Assembly: GCA_964565925.1 (NCBI GenBank)
Contig: CAZMGV010000020.1
Location: 9,377-73,376 of the forward strand
Length of the DNA stretch: 64,000 nt
Origin: CAZMGV01 sp964565925
Lineage (GTDB): Bacteria; JAGRBM01; JAHCIT01
Direction of reading: 5' to 3'
Both the position numbers and the translations under genes were made by a program. A model generated the notes under the pieces. The model ran no database searches. It was not told where the DNA came from and worked only from the letters and a program-made list of their open reading frames with translations. Numbering within the stretch: the first letter of the stretch is position 1; each line of letters opens with the position of its first letter. This document shows, piece by piece, positions 1 through 8,377 of the stretch.

Positions 1-1059
1 GCCGGGGAGGTTCTGGCCACGTTCCAGTCGGAGCCCAGCGTGGTGGATCTCGATTCGACCTTGAGACCCGGCCGCCCCAGGCTTGTCTACCCCTATGACT
101 ACTCAAAAGGCGGCATGCTTGGGGTCAACGCCGTTCCGGTCGCCATGACCGGGGCCTTGACCTTCTCTGAATCACCGATGCTCACCATCAAGGACGTGAG
201 CCACCCCGAAGACGTGCCGGTCAATCTCTCCCTGCTGTCGGCGGCTCGCTCGGGTCCCAAACCGTTCCAGGGACAAACACTCCCGTCGTTCGAATCCGGC
301 TTCGTCCAGGTCGATAACCTTCTCGGTCAGCCGCGCAAGGAAGAGGCTGTCGCGCTGTACCGGAAAAACCTGAAGCCGGTGACCTACGTGATGGCGGAAC
401 TGGCCGGTGCGGAAGAAGCCCCTGTCTACGGTATTCTCAAGCTTGGGCCGCAGATCCACTATGCCCAGCAGACCGCCGACGTGCCGTGGGACACCCAGAA
501 CGCCACGGTGAAATGGGATGGCGAGTGGTTCATCACCTACGAGGTTTTTCGCGATCTGGGCGGCGCCTTCGCCGTCGTGATGGTGCTCATCTACATCCTC
601 GTGGTCGGCTGGTTCGGGAGTTTTCTGGTCCCGCTCATCATCATGGCGCCGATCCCCATCAGCCTGATCGGGATCCTGCCCGGTCACTGGCTCACCGGGG
701 TCTATTTCACGGCCACGTCCATGATCGGATTCATCGCGGGAGCGGGCATCATTGTACGGAACTCGATCATCCTCGTGGACTTCATCGAGCACCAGATCGC
801 CCAGGGCATGCCTCTGAAAGAGGCGGTCGTCTCGGCCGGAGTCCTCAGGTTCCGCCCCATGCTGCTCACCGCGGCGGCGGTCGTCGCCGGCAGCGCCGTG
901 ATGCTGTTCGACCCGATTTTCCAGGGTCTTGCCGTCAGTCTCATGTTCGGTGAAGTGGCGGCGACCCTGCTCAGCCGCTTCACGGTCCCGATCCTGTACT
1001 ACTGGCTGGCCGGGGAGTCCCGCGCCCGTGCGGTTCTCGCCAGCCGGAATGCCGGTTAA
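1..1059 (+). CDS. RND efflux transporter permease, C-terminal part (5' end outside window)
   Basis: The reading frame is open from base 1, so only the C-terminal 352 residues are present. After a periplasmic (docking/porter-like) stretch, the last third is a block of hydrophobic helices. It contains the typical late RND signatures 'IVRNSIILVDFIEH' and 'RFRPMLLTAAAVVAGS', which end AcrB/HAE-type proton-driven pumps of the inner membrane. The partial length fits the last third of a roughly 1000-residue permease. The substrate cannot be told without the N-terminal half and the adaptor gene, which must lie to the left. A DUF2892 gene follows 20 bases downstream and is probably co-transcribed. Confidence 0.9.
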   Translation, partial: AGEVLATFQSEPSVVDLDSTLRPGRPRLVYPYDYSKGGMLGVNAVPVAMTGALTFSESPMLTIKDVSHPEDVPVNLSLLSAARSGPKPFQGQTLPSFESGFVQVDNLLGQPRKEEAVALYRKNLKPVTYVMAELAGAEEAPVYGILKLGPQIHYAQQTADVPWDTQNATVKWDGEWFITYEVFRDLGGAFAVVMVLIYILVVGWFGSFLVPLIIMAPIPISLIGILPGHWLTGVYFTATSMIGFIAGAGIIVRNSIILVDFIEHQIAQGMPLKEAVVSAGVLRFRPMLLTAAAVVAGSAVMLFDPIFQGLAVSLMFGEVAATLLSRFTVPILYYWLAGESRARAVLASRNAG

Positions 1060-1079
1060 ACTGTCCAAAGGAGTTCACC

Positions 1080-1289
1080 ATGACCATCGATAACCAGATA
1101 CGCGCTTTCGCCGGAACCTTTATCCTCACGAGCCTCCTGCTCGCCCACCTGCACTCGCCGAACTGGCTGTGGTTCACGGCGTTTGTCGGAGCGAACCTGC
1201 TCCAGTCGTCGTTCACGAAGTTCTGCCCGCTCGAGATCATCCTGAGGAAGGTTCAGAACAAGCCCGTGCTGCCTCAATCCGCCGTTTAA
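1080..1289 (+). CDS. DUF2892 (YgaP-like transmembrane domain) small membrane protein
   Basis: This 69-residue protein has two hydrophobic helices (about residues 8-22 and 27-45) followed by 'TKFCPLEIILRK', the pattern of the DUF2892 membrane module also found at the C-terminus of E. coli YgaP. An AAAGGAG ribosome site lies just before the ATG. It follows the RND gene by 20 bases, so the two are likely one transcript. Stand-alone DUF2892 proteins are commonly found beside transporters and sulfur-handling genes, but no specific activity can be assigned here. Confidence 0.75.
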   Translation: MTIDNQIRAFAGTFILTSLLLAHLHSPNWLWFTAFVGANLLQSSFTKFCPLEIILRKVQNKPVLPQSAV

Positions 1290-1372
1290 CGACGGGGGTG
1301 GAAGTTCCGGGTTGCGCCGGTGGCCGGCGTATTTAATGCTTCGGGGCACAACCCGTTACGGAGTCCACCCCG

Positions 1373-1882
1373 ATGAGCCGGCTCATGATTCTCAAGCTGT
1401 CGAAGAAAGAGATCGTCGCGTGCGATACGGCGCCGCTGATGAAAACCATTTCGCTGCAGGCCGGAGAGAACCGCAAGGGACTCAGCGACCTCATGGGGAC
1501 CGTCGGTTTCCAGGTCGAAGGTTTCGACAAGGACGACCGGGAACCGTGGGACATCCCCGAAGTGCAGCGGTATTTCCAGAAACTTCACCAGCAGATGCCG
1601 CAGTTCCCCTACTTCCTGCCAACAGAGAAGTCGGCGACCTCGTGGCAGAAGCTCTACTTCCGCATCCTTCTGGAAGGCGATCTGGGCAACGGCCTGCAGA
1701 TGGCCGAAGTGCTCTCGGTCACGGGACGGGGGATCGTCTCTTTCTGCGATGCCGTGGCCAAACAGACCGGTACGCAGATAGACGCGATGGAACTGGTCCG
1801 CTACATTTTCGAAGCGGTTACAAACCGGACCCTGAATCGCGATCAGGTGACCGAGATTCTCAAGTTCAACGCCAAACGATAG
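1373..1882 (+). CDS. Hypothetical protein, 169 aa
   Basis: The product is not recognised. It is a soluble-looking protein with no signal peptide, no membrane segment and only two cysteines, mixed charged and hydrophobic in sequence, with a predicted helical C-terminal half. GGAG lies nine bases before the ATG, and base composition resembles the neighbours. The gene starts 84 bases after the DUF2892 gene, so it could be a third member of that transcript or stand alone. The other long frame across the same bases (1312-1920) is rich in Arg, Gly and Pro in the way shadow frames are, which supports this frame as the coding one. Confidence 0.6.
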   Translation: MSRLMILKLSKKEIVACDTAPLMKTISLQAGENRKGLSDLMGTVGFQVEGFDKDDREPWDIPEVQRYFQKLHQQMPQFPYFLPTEKSATSWQKLYFRILLEGDLGNGLQMAEVLSVTGRGIVSFCDAVAKQTGTQIDAMELVRYIFEAVTNRTLNRDQVTEILKFNAKR

Positions 1883-2072
1883 ATCAGACACCCGGCAAAA
1901 TTTATAAAGTGACGGGCTGACCGCCTCGACGGCCCGCTTTCATCCCAATTTATGGGAATTTTCATGGGGATTTAAAACTCCATGAAATCCAAAAGCGTTA
2001 ATCTCAACCAAACCAACGTAGAACCACGTTGTCCGATTCAACTCGGACATAGCCAACCCAAGGAGATTCCAG

Positions 2073-2675
2073 ATGAACCGGTCAATAGTGAAAGGTCTGA
2101 TACTGGCTTCAGCCCTGTTCCTGTTCTCGGCCTGCGCCCACAAGACTGCCCCGGCCACCGAGGCATCGACTGCAGGTGCAGCCAAAAACGGAGATGCTTC
2201 CAGGACGGCAGGCTCGTCGGCCGCGGGAAACAAGGCCTCCGGAAGCGAATCCGGTATTGCCGAAGGCACTCTCGACTCCAAAGGCCGGGTCCGCGAAGCG
2301 GCCGGCAAAGACGGCGGATCGAAAGGGGCGACGGTTTCCGTCAACGGCGAGGAGCGGTCGGTCGTCTTCTTCGATTTCGACAGTGCCGAGCTGAAGCCTG
2401 AAGCCCGGACGATGCTCAGCGATCTCGCCTCGCAGCTGAAAAAAGAAGGCAGATACAAACTAACGATTGAAGGCCATTGCGACGCCCGTGGCACGGAGAG
2501 CTACAACATGGCCCTTGGCCACAAACGCGCCGACGCGGTCAGGTCCTATCTGGTCAACCTGGGAGCCAGGCGCGCCCATTTAAAGGCGGTTTCGTTCGGA
2601 AAAACGATGGCCAACCTGAATGCCCGCAGCGACGACGAGTTCCAGCAGGACCGGAACGCCAGGATGGTCCAGTAG
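2073..2675 (+). CDS. pal: Peptidoglycan-associated (Pal-type) OmpA-family lipoprotein
   Basis: This is a 200-residue lipoprotein. The signal peptide ends in a lipobox-like 'LFSAC' with the lipid-bearing Cys at residue 21. A low-complexity Ala/Thr/Gly/Lys linker (about 25-85) follows, then an OmpA-like peptidoglycan-binding domain (about 90-200) with 'VFFDFDSAEL' and 'IEGHCDARGTESYN', the standard Pal signatures. The terminal segment reads RNARM rather than the usual NRRVE-type ending. AAGGAG stands before the ATG. It would tether the outer membrane to peptidoglycan. The usual tol genes are not next to it, so it may be an orphan Pal or a second OmpA-type lipoprotein. Confidence 0.85.
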   Translation: MNRSIVKGLILASALFLFSACAHKTAPATEASTAGAAKNGDASRTAGSSAAGNKASGSESGIAEGTLDSKGRVREAAGKDGGSKGATVSVNGEERSVVFFDFDSAELKPEARTMLSDLASQLKKEGRYKLTIEGHCDARGTESYNMALGHKRADAVRSYLVNLGARRAHLKAVSFGKTMANLNARSDDEFQQDRNARMVQ

Positions 2676-2743
2676 CCGGGGTTCCGGAACCGAAGACACT
2701 CCCTTTTCTTTCCCCGCAAGCGTAACGCCCGTACGCGGGTTCG

Positions 2744-2785
2744 AGCCGGTATCGCCAGTCCCTGGCGATACCGGCTTCGTTTTCC
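2744..2785 (+). terminator. Rho-independent terminator after pal
   Basis: A perfect 15-bp stem (AGCCGGTATCGCCAG at 2744-2758 and its complement at 2762-2776) has a three-base loop and is followed by a T-rich run TTCGTTTT. It lies 69 bases past the pal stop codon and upstream of the acyltransferase gene. Confidence 0.85.
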
Positions 2786-2823
2786 GATTCTCCTCGCATT
2801 AAAACATTCCGGGTCTATTGTTG

Positions 2824-2838
2824 TAATACAATGTATTA
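2824..2838. promoter_or_regulatory. Perfect 15-nt palindrome, candidate operator
   Basis: TAATACA-A-TGTATTA is a perfect AT-rich dyad in a GC-rich region, 41 bases before the WS/DGAT start codon. It stands just where a repressor of a promoter would bind. Odd-length palindromes of this type are typical of TetR-family operators, but the regulator is not encoded nearby, so this is inference. Confidence 0.5.
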
Positions 2839-2879
2839 TGTCATTATCCGGACGCGCCGGGAGCCGTCTGGAGGGACCC

Positions 2880-4334
2880 ATGGAACAGCTCACCCCGTTG
2901 GATTCGGCATTTCTCTATCTGGAATCGGACCGGATGCCGATGCACGTGTCCGGACTCACCATCTACGACGCCACCACCGCACCAGACGGTTTCTCATGGG
3001 AAAAACTCAAGGCTGCTCTTAAGGATCGGACCTCGCAGATACCCCGGTTCCTTGAAAAGCTGCTCGAGGTACCGCTCAAGCTCGACTATCCCTATTGGGT
3101 ACGTGACACCCGGTTCAATCCGGACAACCACCTGTTCAATTCAAGACTGCCCGCACCGGGCAACTGGAAACAGCTCAGAACGCTCACCGAGCGTCTGATG
3201 GCCCGCCCGCTCGACCGGGCGCATCCCTTGTGGGAAATCCACTGCATCGAAGGGCTGAATTCGGTCGAGGGTGTTCCGAAGGGTTCCTTCGCGCTGCTCA
3301 TCAAGGCACACCATGCAGCCGTTGACGGCGCCTCGGCTGTGGAGGTCACCAACATCATCCACGATCCGCAGGACGGTGCACCGCCCCCGACCGCCTCGCA
3401 AACCTCCGCAGATGAACCGGTTCCGGCAGCGGAAGAACTGCTACGGCGGGCATTCCGGCGCGGGGCCAAATTCCCGGGCGTGGTCGCCAATGCCGTCAGC
3501 TCGCTGCTAGAAGCCCGCGACAGGCTGGCGGACCTGGACACCCGGACGAAAAGTTCCCACCCCCAGCCCAAGCCGTTTACGGCTCCCCGTACCCGGTTCA
3601 ATGCGCAGGTGTCGGGCGAACGGTCTTTTGACGCCGCCCGGTTCAGCCTTGAACAGGTCCGGACTGTCGCCTTCAAGCATCAGGCAACAGTGAACGACGT
3701 CATTCTGGGTGTCTGTGCGGGCGGTCTCAGGAAATATCTGGAACGGCTGAAGGAACTTCCGCCGGAGGCGCTCGTCGCCATGACCCCGGTCTCCATCCGA
3801 GAAGAGAACGACAAGGGAACGATGGGTAACAAGGTTTCGTCGATGCTCGTATCGCTCCAGACCCAGATCGCCGGTCCGGCCGACCGTTTTCAGGCGATCT
3901 GCGAGAACACCCGAAGCGCCAAGGCGAATCTGGGCGCCATCGGAGCGCGCAAGCTGTTCAATTTCACGGAGCTGCTGGCGCCGGTGCTCACCCCGGGTTT
4001 CATGCAGTTCTACGAGGCCGCCGGCCTGTCCCGTTATCATCCGCCGCTCTACAACCTCGTGATCACGAACGTGAAGGGCCCGAAAAAGCCGCTAAGTGCC
4101 GCCGGAGCGAAAATGGCCGTGCCATTCGCCTCGGCTCCTGTTTTTGACGGACTCGGGATGCTGATAGCGGTCGTCAGTTGCGGGGATGTACTGACCGTCT
4201 CCGTCACCGCCTGCCGGAAAATCCTCCCCGATCCGGAACGGCTCGTCGCCGATCTCTATGAATCGTTCGAAGAGATCAAGGCGATCCCCGGAACCGGACG
4301 CTCTCAAAATGCGGCCGCGACCGCGCTGGCCTGA
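2880..4334 (+). CDS. Wax ester synthase / diacylglycerol acyltransferase (WS/DGAT)
   Basis: This 484-residue protein begins 'MEQLTPLDSAFLYLES', the usual N-terminus of the bacterial bifunctional wax ester synthase/acyl-CoA:diacylglycerol acyltransferase family. The catalytic motif HHxxxDG is present as 'HHAAVDG' near residue 143. A second family block 'NLVITNVKGP' lies near residue 393. The ATG at 2880 is chosen over an upstream ATG at 2838 because GGAGGG lies just before it and the protein then starts at the family's normal position. It would make storage wax esters or triacylglycerol at the inner membrane from acyl-CoA and alcohols or diacylglycerol. A palindromic site precedes it. Confidence 0.92.
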   Translation: MEQLTPLDSAFLYLESDRMPMHVSGLTIYDATTAPDGFSWEKLKAALKDRTSQIPRFLEKLLEVPLKLDYPYWVRDTRFNPDNHLFNSRLPAPGNWKQLRTLTERLMARPLDRAHPLWEIHCIEGLNSVEGVPKGSFALLIKAHHAAVDGASAVEVTNIIHDPQDGAPPPTASQTSADEPVPAAEELLRRAFRRGAKFPGVVANAVSSLLEARDRLADLDTRTKSSHPQPKPFTAPRTRFNAQVSGERSFDAARFSLEQVRTVAFKHQATVNDVILGVCAGGLRKYLERLKELPPEALVAMTPVSIREENDKGTMGNKVSSMLVSLQTQIAGPADRFQAICENTRSAKANLGAIGARKLFNFTELLAPVLTPGFMQFYEAAGLSRYHPPLYNLVITNVKGPKKPLSAAGAKMAVPFASAPVFDGLGMLIAVVSCGDVLTVSVTACRKILPDPERLVADLYESFEEIKAIPGTGRSQNAAATALA

Positions 4335-4355
4335 TCCCGCGGAGTAAGTTAATCA

Positions 4356-4381
4356 GGGGGTGAAACGACTGTTTCACCCCC
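4356..4381 (+). terminator. 11-bp hairpin between WS/DGAT and mtgA
   Basis: GGGGGTGAAAC, loop GACT, GTTTCACCCCC form a perfect 11-bp stem starting 22 bases after the WS/DGAT stop. No T-tract follows; instead the mtgA start codon comes three bases later. It may end or slow transcription of the acyltransferase, or block the mtgA ribosome site. Confidence 0.5.
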
Positions 4382-4384
4382 ACA

Positions 4385-5110
4385 GTGACTACCCGCCGCA
4401 AGACCACATCCCCGTCGAAGCTCAAACGGTTCCTGGCCATTTCCCTGCTGGTGCTTGCGGGACTGGCGGCCATCTACCAGTTCTGGGTGATGGCGCACGT
4501 CATCTGGTGGACCCGTTTCAATCCGAAGACGTCCGCCTTCATGGAAGACCGCCTCGAGGTCATGCAGGCGAAAAACCCTGACGCGGAACTGAAGCACAAA
4601 TGGGTCGCCTACGACCAGATTTCCATTCATCTCAAGGAAGCGCTCATTGCCAGCGAGGACGCCAAGTTCCTGGAGCACGACGGGTTCGACTGGGAAGGCA
4701 TTCAGCTCGCCTGGGAAAAGAATCTCAAGAAAGGCCGGATCGTCGCCGGCGGATCGACCATCTCGCAGCAGCTCGCCAAGAACCTGTTTCTCTCCGGAAG
4801 ACGGACTCCCTGGCGCAAGCTCGAAGAAGCCAGCATCACGGTCATGCTGGAAACCTTCATGTCCAAGCGGCGGATCTTCGAGATCTATCTCAATATCATC
4901 GAATGGGGAGACGGCGTCTTCGGCGCCGAGGCGGCCTCGCGCCATTATTACAAGGTATCGGCGTCGAAGCTCACCGCCGAACAGGCGGCCAGAATGGCGG
5001 CGATGGTCCCCAACCCCCGCTACTTCGATAAAAACCGCAGCGACCGGAAACTGCTCAGAAAGACCGCGATCATCCTGAAGCGCATGCCCTACGCCGACGC
5101 GCCGGAATAA
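4385..5110 (+). CDS. mtgA: Monofunctional biosynthetic peptidoglycan transglycosylase
   Basis: This 241-residue GT51-family enzyme has one N-terminal membrane helix (about 16-36) and then the transglycosylase domain. The family motifs are present: 'ALIASEDAKFLEHDGFD' with the catalytic Glu, 'GGSTISQQLAKNLFL', 'RKLEEASITVMLE', and 'EIYLNIIEWGDGVFGAEAAS'. There is no transpeptidase domain, so it is MtgA rather than a class A PBP. It polymerises lipid II into glycan strands at the periplasmic face. The start used is GTG at 4385, directly after a strong hairpin; no clear Shine-Dalgarno sequence is outside that stem. It ends four bases from the convergent FAD oxidoreductase gene. Confidence 0.93.
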   Translation: MTTRRKTTSPSKLKRFLAISLLVLAGLAAIYQFWVMAHVIWWTRFNPKTSAFMEDRLEVMQAKNPDAELKHKWVAYDQISIHLKEALIASEDAKFLEHDGFDWEGIQLAWEKNLKKGRIVAGGSTISQQLAKNLFLSGRRTPWRKLEEASITVMLETFMSKRRIFEIYLNIIEWGDGVFGAEAASRHYYKVSASKLTAEQAARMAAMVPNPRYFDKNRSDRKLLRKTAIILKRMPYADAPE

Positions 5111-5114
5111 GAAG

Positions 5115-6491
5115 CTACTTCAGTACCGCACCCGACAGAGAACGCCACCAGCCGAACCGGCTGCGATTCGCGTAGTCCGGGTAGAGACCGTAAATCACCG
5201 GTGCGGCCGCCGTCTGGAGCAGACGGGGGAGCACCTGCCGGGCAAGTTCCGGATGGCGGGCGAAGGCGGCGATCTTGGCCGGGAGATCGTTCAACGGCGG
5301 CGTTTCCAGTTTCTGCACGAATCCCGGCCACGCCATGGTTTCGTCGAATATCCCGCTTTCGATCATTTTACCGACGCCCTCGCTGCCGATCTCCGAACTC
5401 ATCCGCCGCATGGCTTCGTAGGCGGCGATGGTCCCGCCGAACTCCCGCTGGAACCGGCACTGGTAGTCCCACAGGGATTCATTTCTGCCCGGGTCGGGCG
5501 CACCCGCCACCGATTCGGCCAGCATCTTCCCGGCGATCAGACCGTACCCGATACCGCTGCCGTGGGCCGGGAACACCTGGCATCCTGAATCCCCCACAAG
5601 CGCCACACCGCCTCCCGCAAGGCGGTCGTAGGTACGCCGCAGTGGAATAAGCGCGCCGCCGCCGAAAACCGGTTCGCCGATCCACGGATTGTCGCGGCGC
5701 ACCCGCTTCATGATCTCCGGCCCTTTGTCCCACGGGCCTTCCGCGAGCGACCCTGTCAGCACGGCGACCTCTTCCAGGTTTTTCTCGACACGGATCATGA
5801 GGGCCGAAAACCCGCCGTCAAGCCCCATCCAGTTGAGAGCCTCGCCGGGTTTCGCGCCGTGGCGGTCCAGGAACCGGTGCATGCCGCCCGGGTCTCTCAG
5901 GCCGAACACGAAATGGTTCGCCGAGCAGAGATCGCGCGCTTCGACCTCGGGACAGTAATCATGCAGTTCCGCGACGTGACTGCGCAGCGCTCCTTCCCTC
6001 CCGCTCGCGTCTACAAACAGACGCGCCCGGAAAGTGAATCTTCCCGTCCGCCCCTCTTCGGAAACCCCATCGCTGCCGATTTCAACCAGCCGGCCCTGCT
6101 CGAACCGGAGATCCAGGCTCCGGCACTTCTCGAAAAATACCGTGCCGCTCATCCGGGCATCCCGCTGCAGCCGCTCCGTGAGCAGGCGCATGTCGGTTTC
6201 AACAATCGGATTGTCGGCAAACCTGAGCGTGCGTCCCCCGGGTCCGCTCATGTGGACGAGCCCGCCGTCCGCGCGCAGTTCGGGTTCCTGCGCAAACGGA
6301 ACCCCCGCGCGCTCGAACTGCCACCGGAGAATGCCGTTGCACCACCGCGCGCCGGTTTTTCCGGCGGGCCGCCGGTCAAGCAGCGCCACCGACAGGCCGG
6401 CGGCGGCCAGTGCCCGGGCTGCGCCGCTGCCGGCCGTACCGGCACCCACGACAACGGCGTCCTTTTCAACGATCTGGGGCTGTAAATGCAT
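5115..6491 (-). CDS. FAD-dependent oxidoreductase, geranylgeranyl-reductase-like
   Basis: The 458-residue protein opens with a Rossmann FAD-binding motif 'VVGAGTAGSGAARALAAAG' at about residues 15-33, followed by 'ALLDRRPAGK'. A second FAD contact 'GVALVGDSGCQVFPAHGSGIGYGLIAGKMLAE' lies in the C-terminal half. This layout is that of the geranylgeranyl reductase / halogenase-like flavoprotein superfamily. Such enzymes reduce isoprenoid chains or oxidise hydrophobic substrates; the actual substrate cannot be told. It is transcribed divergently from the haem/propeller gene, with a 100-base gap between the two starts. Confidence 0.75.
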   Translation of the reverse strand: MHLQPQIVEKDAVVVGAGTAGSGAARALAAAGLSVALLDRRPAGKTGARWCNGILRWQFERAGVPFAQEPELRADGGLVHMSGPGGRTLRFADNPIVETDMRLLTERLQRDARMSGTVFFEKCRSLDLRFEQGRLVEIGSDGVSEEGRTGRFTFRARLFVDASGREGALRSHVAELHDYCPEVEARDLCSANHFVFGLRDPGGMHRFLDRHGAKPGEALNWMGLDGGFSALMIRVEKNLEEVAVLTGSLAEGPWDKGPEIMKRVRRDNPWIGEPVFGGGALIPLRRTYDRLAGGGVALVGDSGCQVFPAHGSGIGYGLIAGKMLAESVAGAPDPGRNESLWDYQCRFQREFGGTIAAYEAMRRMSSEIGSEGVGKMIESGIFDETMAWPGFVQKLETPPLNDLPAKIAAFARHPELARQVLPRLLQTAAAPVIYGLYPDYANRSRFGWWRSLSGAVLK

Positions 6492-6591
6492 GCGTCAGAA
6501 CCTTGCGGACCGATTGTGGCACATTCAGCCGGGCAAGTGATGTACGCTGGCGGAACGGGTATATTTCCGGCACGGAATGTGGAGGCCCTTG

Positions 6592-8367
6592 ATGAACATT
6601 TACGCCAGAAAATCGGCGCTGGTGGCGGTTCTGATTGTGTCGTCTGCACTGGACACAGCTCGCGCGGAACAGATCTCCGGTCAGGTGAAAGCGGACAGCG
6701 GTCAGCCGCTCAGTGGCGTTATCGTAACGCTCACGGACCCGGGCGGCCATTCCGAGTCGGTCTATTCGGACGACAAAGGCAACTGGCGGCTCAACACAAC
6801 CACTCTCGGTCAGGCTTCGCTTCGTGCCAGGGCGCCCCTGTTCGACGATACCGTGCAGCCGGTCACCCTGCCGGCCAAGGAACCTTATGCACTGACAATC
6901 AAACCGCTGACGGAGCTTGCCGATATTTCCGACCGGTTGACCGCCAGCGCACATGTGAGTGCCATCCACTGGAAAGATCCGGTCACCCGGCGGGATTTCG
7001 TCAGCCAGTGCCAGTTCTGCCACCAGATGGGGAACGAGTGGACACGCACGGAACGCACGCCTGAAGTCTGGAAGTCCATCATCGACCGGATGCAGGGCTA
7101 CGGTTCGCTGCTCACGCATAAGGACGAGGACGAGATCCGTGAAGCCCTTGCCGCCAATTTCAACGGACAACCGTTGCAGGCGGTTCAGCGCTACGATCTG
7201 AGCCCGGAGCTTTCCAGTGCAGAAATCAGGGAGTGGGCCTTCGGAGCAGGCCTCAACTACGTGCACGACATCGAGCTGGGAAAAGACGGCCGCATTTACG
7301 GCGTCGACATGAGTTCCGACAAGCTGTGGGTGCTGGATTTCGCCACCAATCAGACGGAGGCGATTGACCTCCCGCCGAACGGCCTGCCGCTGGGCGGTAT
7401 GTTCTCGGGCGGCGTCGCTCCGCTGGGCACCTTTGCCGCCCACCATGGCCCGCATTCCATTATTGAGGGCCCGGACCACAAACTGTACATGACCTGCTCG
7501 CTGGGCGGCGAAATCGGCGTATTCGATCTCGGCACCCGCAAGACAACGTTCCTGCCGATCGGAGGCGACGCGATCTATCCCCACACGCTGCGCTTCGACA
7601 AGGAAGGGATCCTCTGGTTTACGCTCGCAGCGTCGAACCAGATCGGCCGGCTGGATCCGAAGACCGCGAAGTTTATCCTGATCGACACGCCGTCGAACGG
7701 ATTCTGGCGCTGGGTCAGCGACGCCATGCTGCCGACGATCCTGAAAGTCTCCTCCTGGTTCGGCAAGAAAGACCTATACGTGACCCTGTCCCACCACAAG
7801 ATGAGCGGCGAAGGGTACCGGGTACTCAATGTCCCGTACGGCATCGATATCAGTCCGGTCGACGGATCGGTCTGGTACTCGAAGCTCTATGCGGACCGGA
7901 TCGGCAGGCTCGATCCGAAGACGCTGAAAGTGCAGGAATGGCCGACACCCCACGCGGGACCACGCCGGATGCGGTTCGATAAGGACGGGAATCTCTGGAT
8001 CCCCTCTTTCGGCGAGGGCTACCTGATGAAGTTTAACACCCGTACCCTACAGTTCGAAAAGAATTACAAACTCCCCACGCTGGCCGAGAACGAATACGAA
8101 ACTCCGTACGCCGTTGCCGTCCATCCGAGAACGCAGGAAGTCTGGGTGAGCGCGAATCTCTCGGACCGCACCCTGAGGTTCAATCCGAAGAGCGAGACCT
8201 TTATCGCCTACCCCAGCCCGACCCGGGTCACTTTTGTCCGCGATTTCATCTTCCTGCCGGACGGAAACGTCTGCACCAGCAATTCGAACCTGCCGGCGCT
8301 CGCCATCGAAGGCCAGCGGCCGAAGATATTCTGTATCAAGCCGTACGAATTCCCGCCGGCCAACTGA
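6592..8367 (+). CDS. Secreted beta-propeller (streptogramin-lyase/NHL-like) protein with Ig-like domain and c-type haem motif
   Basis: The 591-residue protein has a Sec signal peptide (cleavage near 'ARA-EQ'). A carboxypeptidase-regulatory-like beta-sandwich follows (about 28-110, 'GVIVTLTDPGG'). A single c-type haem motif CQFCH sits near residue 139, and then a propeller (about 210-580) with repeated 'DxxGxxW', 'IGRLDPKT' and 'RFDKDGNLWIPSF' blades like virginiamycin B lyase. GGAGG stands six bases before the ATG at 6592, which is preferred to the ATG at 6577. The haem would require periplasmic maturation, which fits the System II genes 9 kb downstream. No substrate can be named. An SDR gene follows 10 bases later. 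Confidence 0.78.
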   Translation: MNIYARKSALVAVLIVSSALDTARAEQISGQVKADSGQPLSGVIVTLTDPGGHSESVYSDDKGNWRLNTTTLGQASLRARAPLFDDTVQPVTLPAKEPYALTIKPLTELADISDRLTASAHVSAIHWKDPVTRRDFVSQCQFCHQMGNEWTRTERTPEVWKSIIDRMQGYGSLLTHKDEDEIREALAANFNGQPLQAVQRYDLSPELSSAEIREWAFGAGLNYVHDIELGKDGRIYGVDMSSDKLWVLDFATNQTEAIDLPPNGLPLGGMFSGGVAPLGTFAAHHGPHSIIEGPDHKLYMTCSLGGEIGVFDLGTRKTTFLPIGGDAIYPHTLRFDKEGILWFTLAASNQIGRLDPKTAKFILIDTPSNGFWRWVSDAMLPTILKVSSWFGKKDLYVTLSHHKMSGEGYRVLNVPYGIDISPVDGSVWYSKLYADRIGRLDPKTLKVQEWPTPHAGPRRMRFDKDGNLWIPSFGEGYLMKFNTRTLQFEKNYKLPTLAENEYETPYAVAVHPRTQEVWVSANLSDRTLRFNPKSETFIAYPSPTRVTFVRDFIFLPDGNVCTSNSNLPALAIEGQRPKIFCIKPYEFPPAN

Positions 8368-8377
8368 AGGGAACCTG

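Noticed and set aside
1312..1920. A 202-codon frame overlapping the 169-residue orphan gene
   Set aside because: It lacks a ribosome site and is Arg/Gly/Pro-rich; the alternative frame has a normal composition and GGAG before its ATG.
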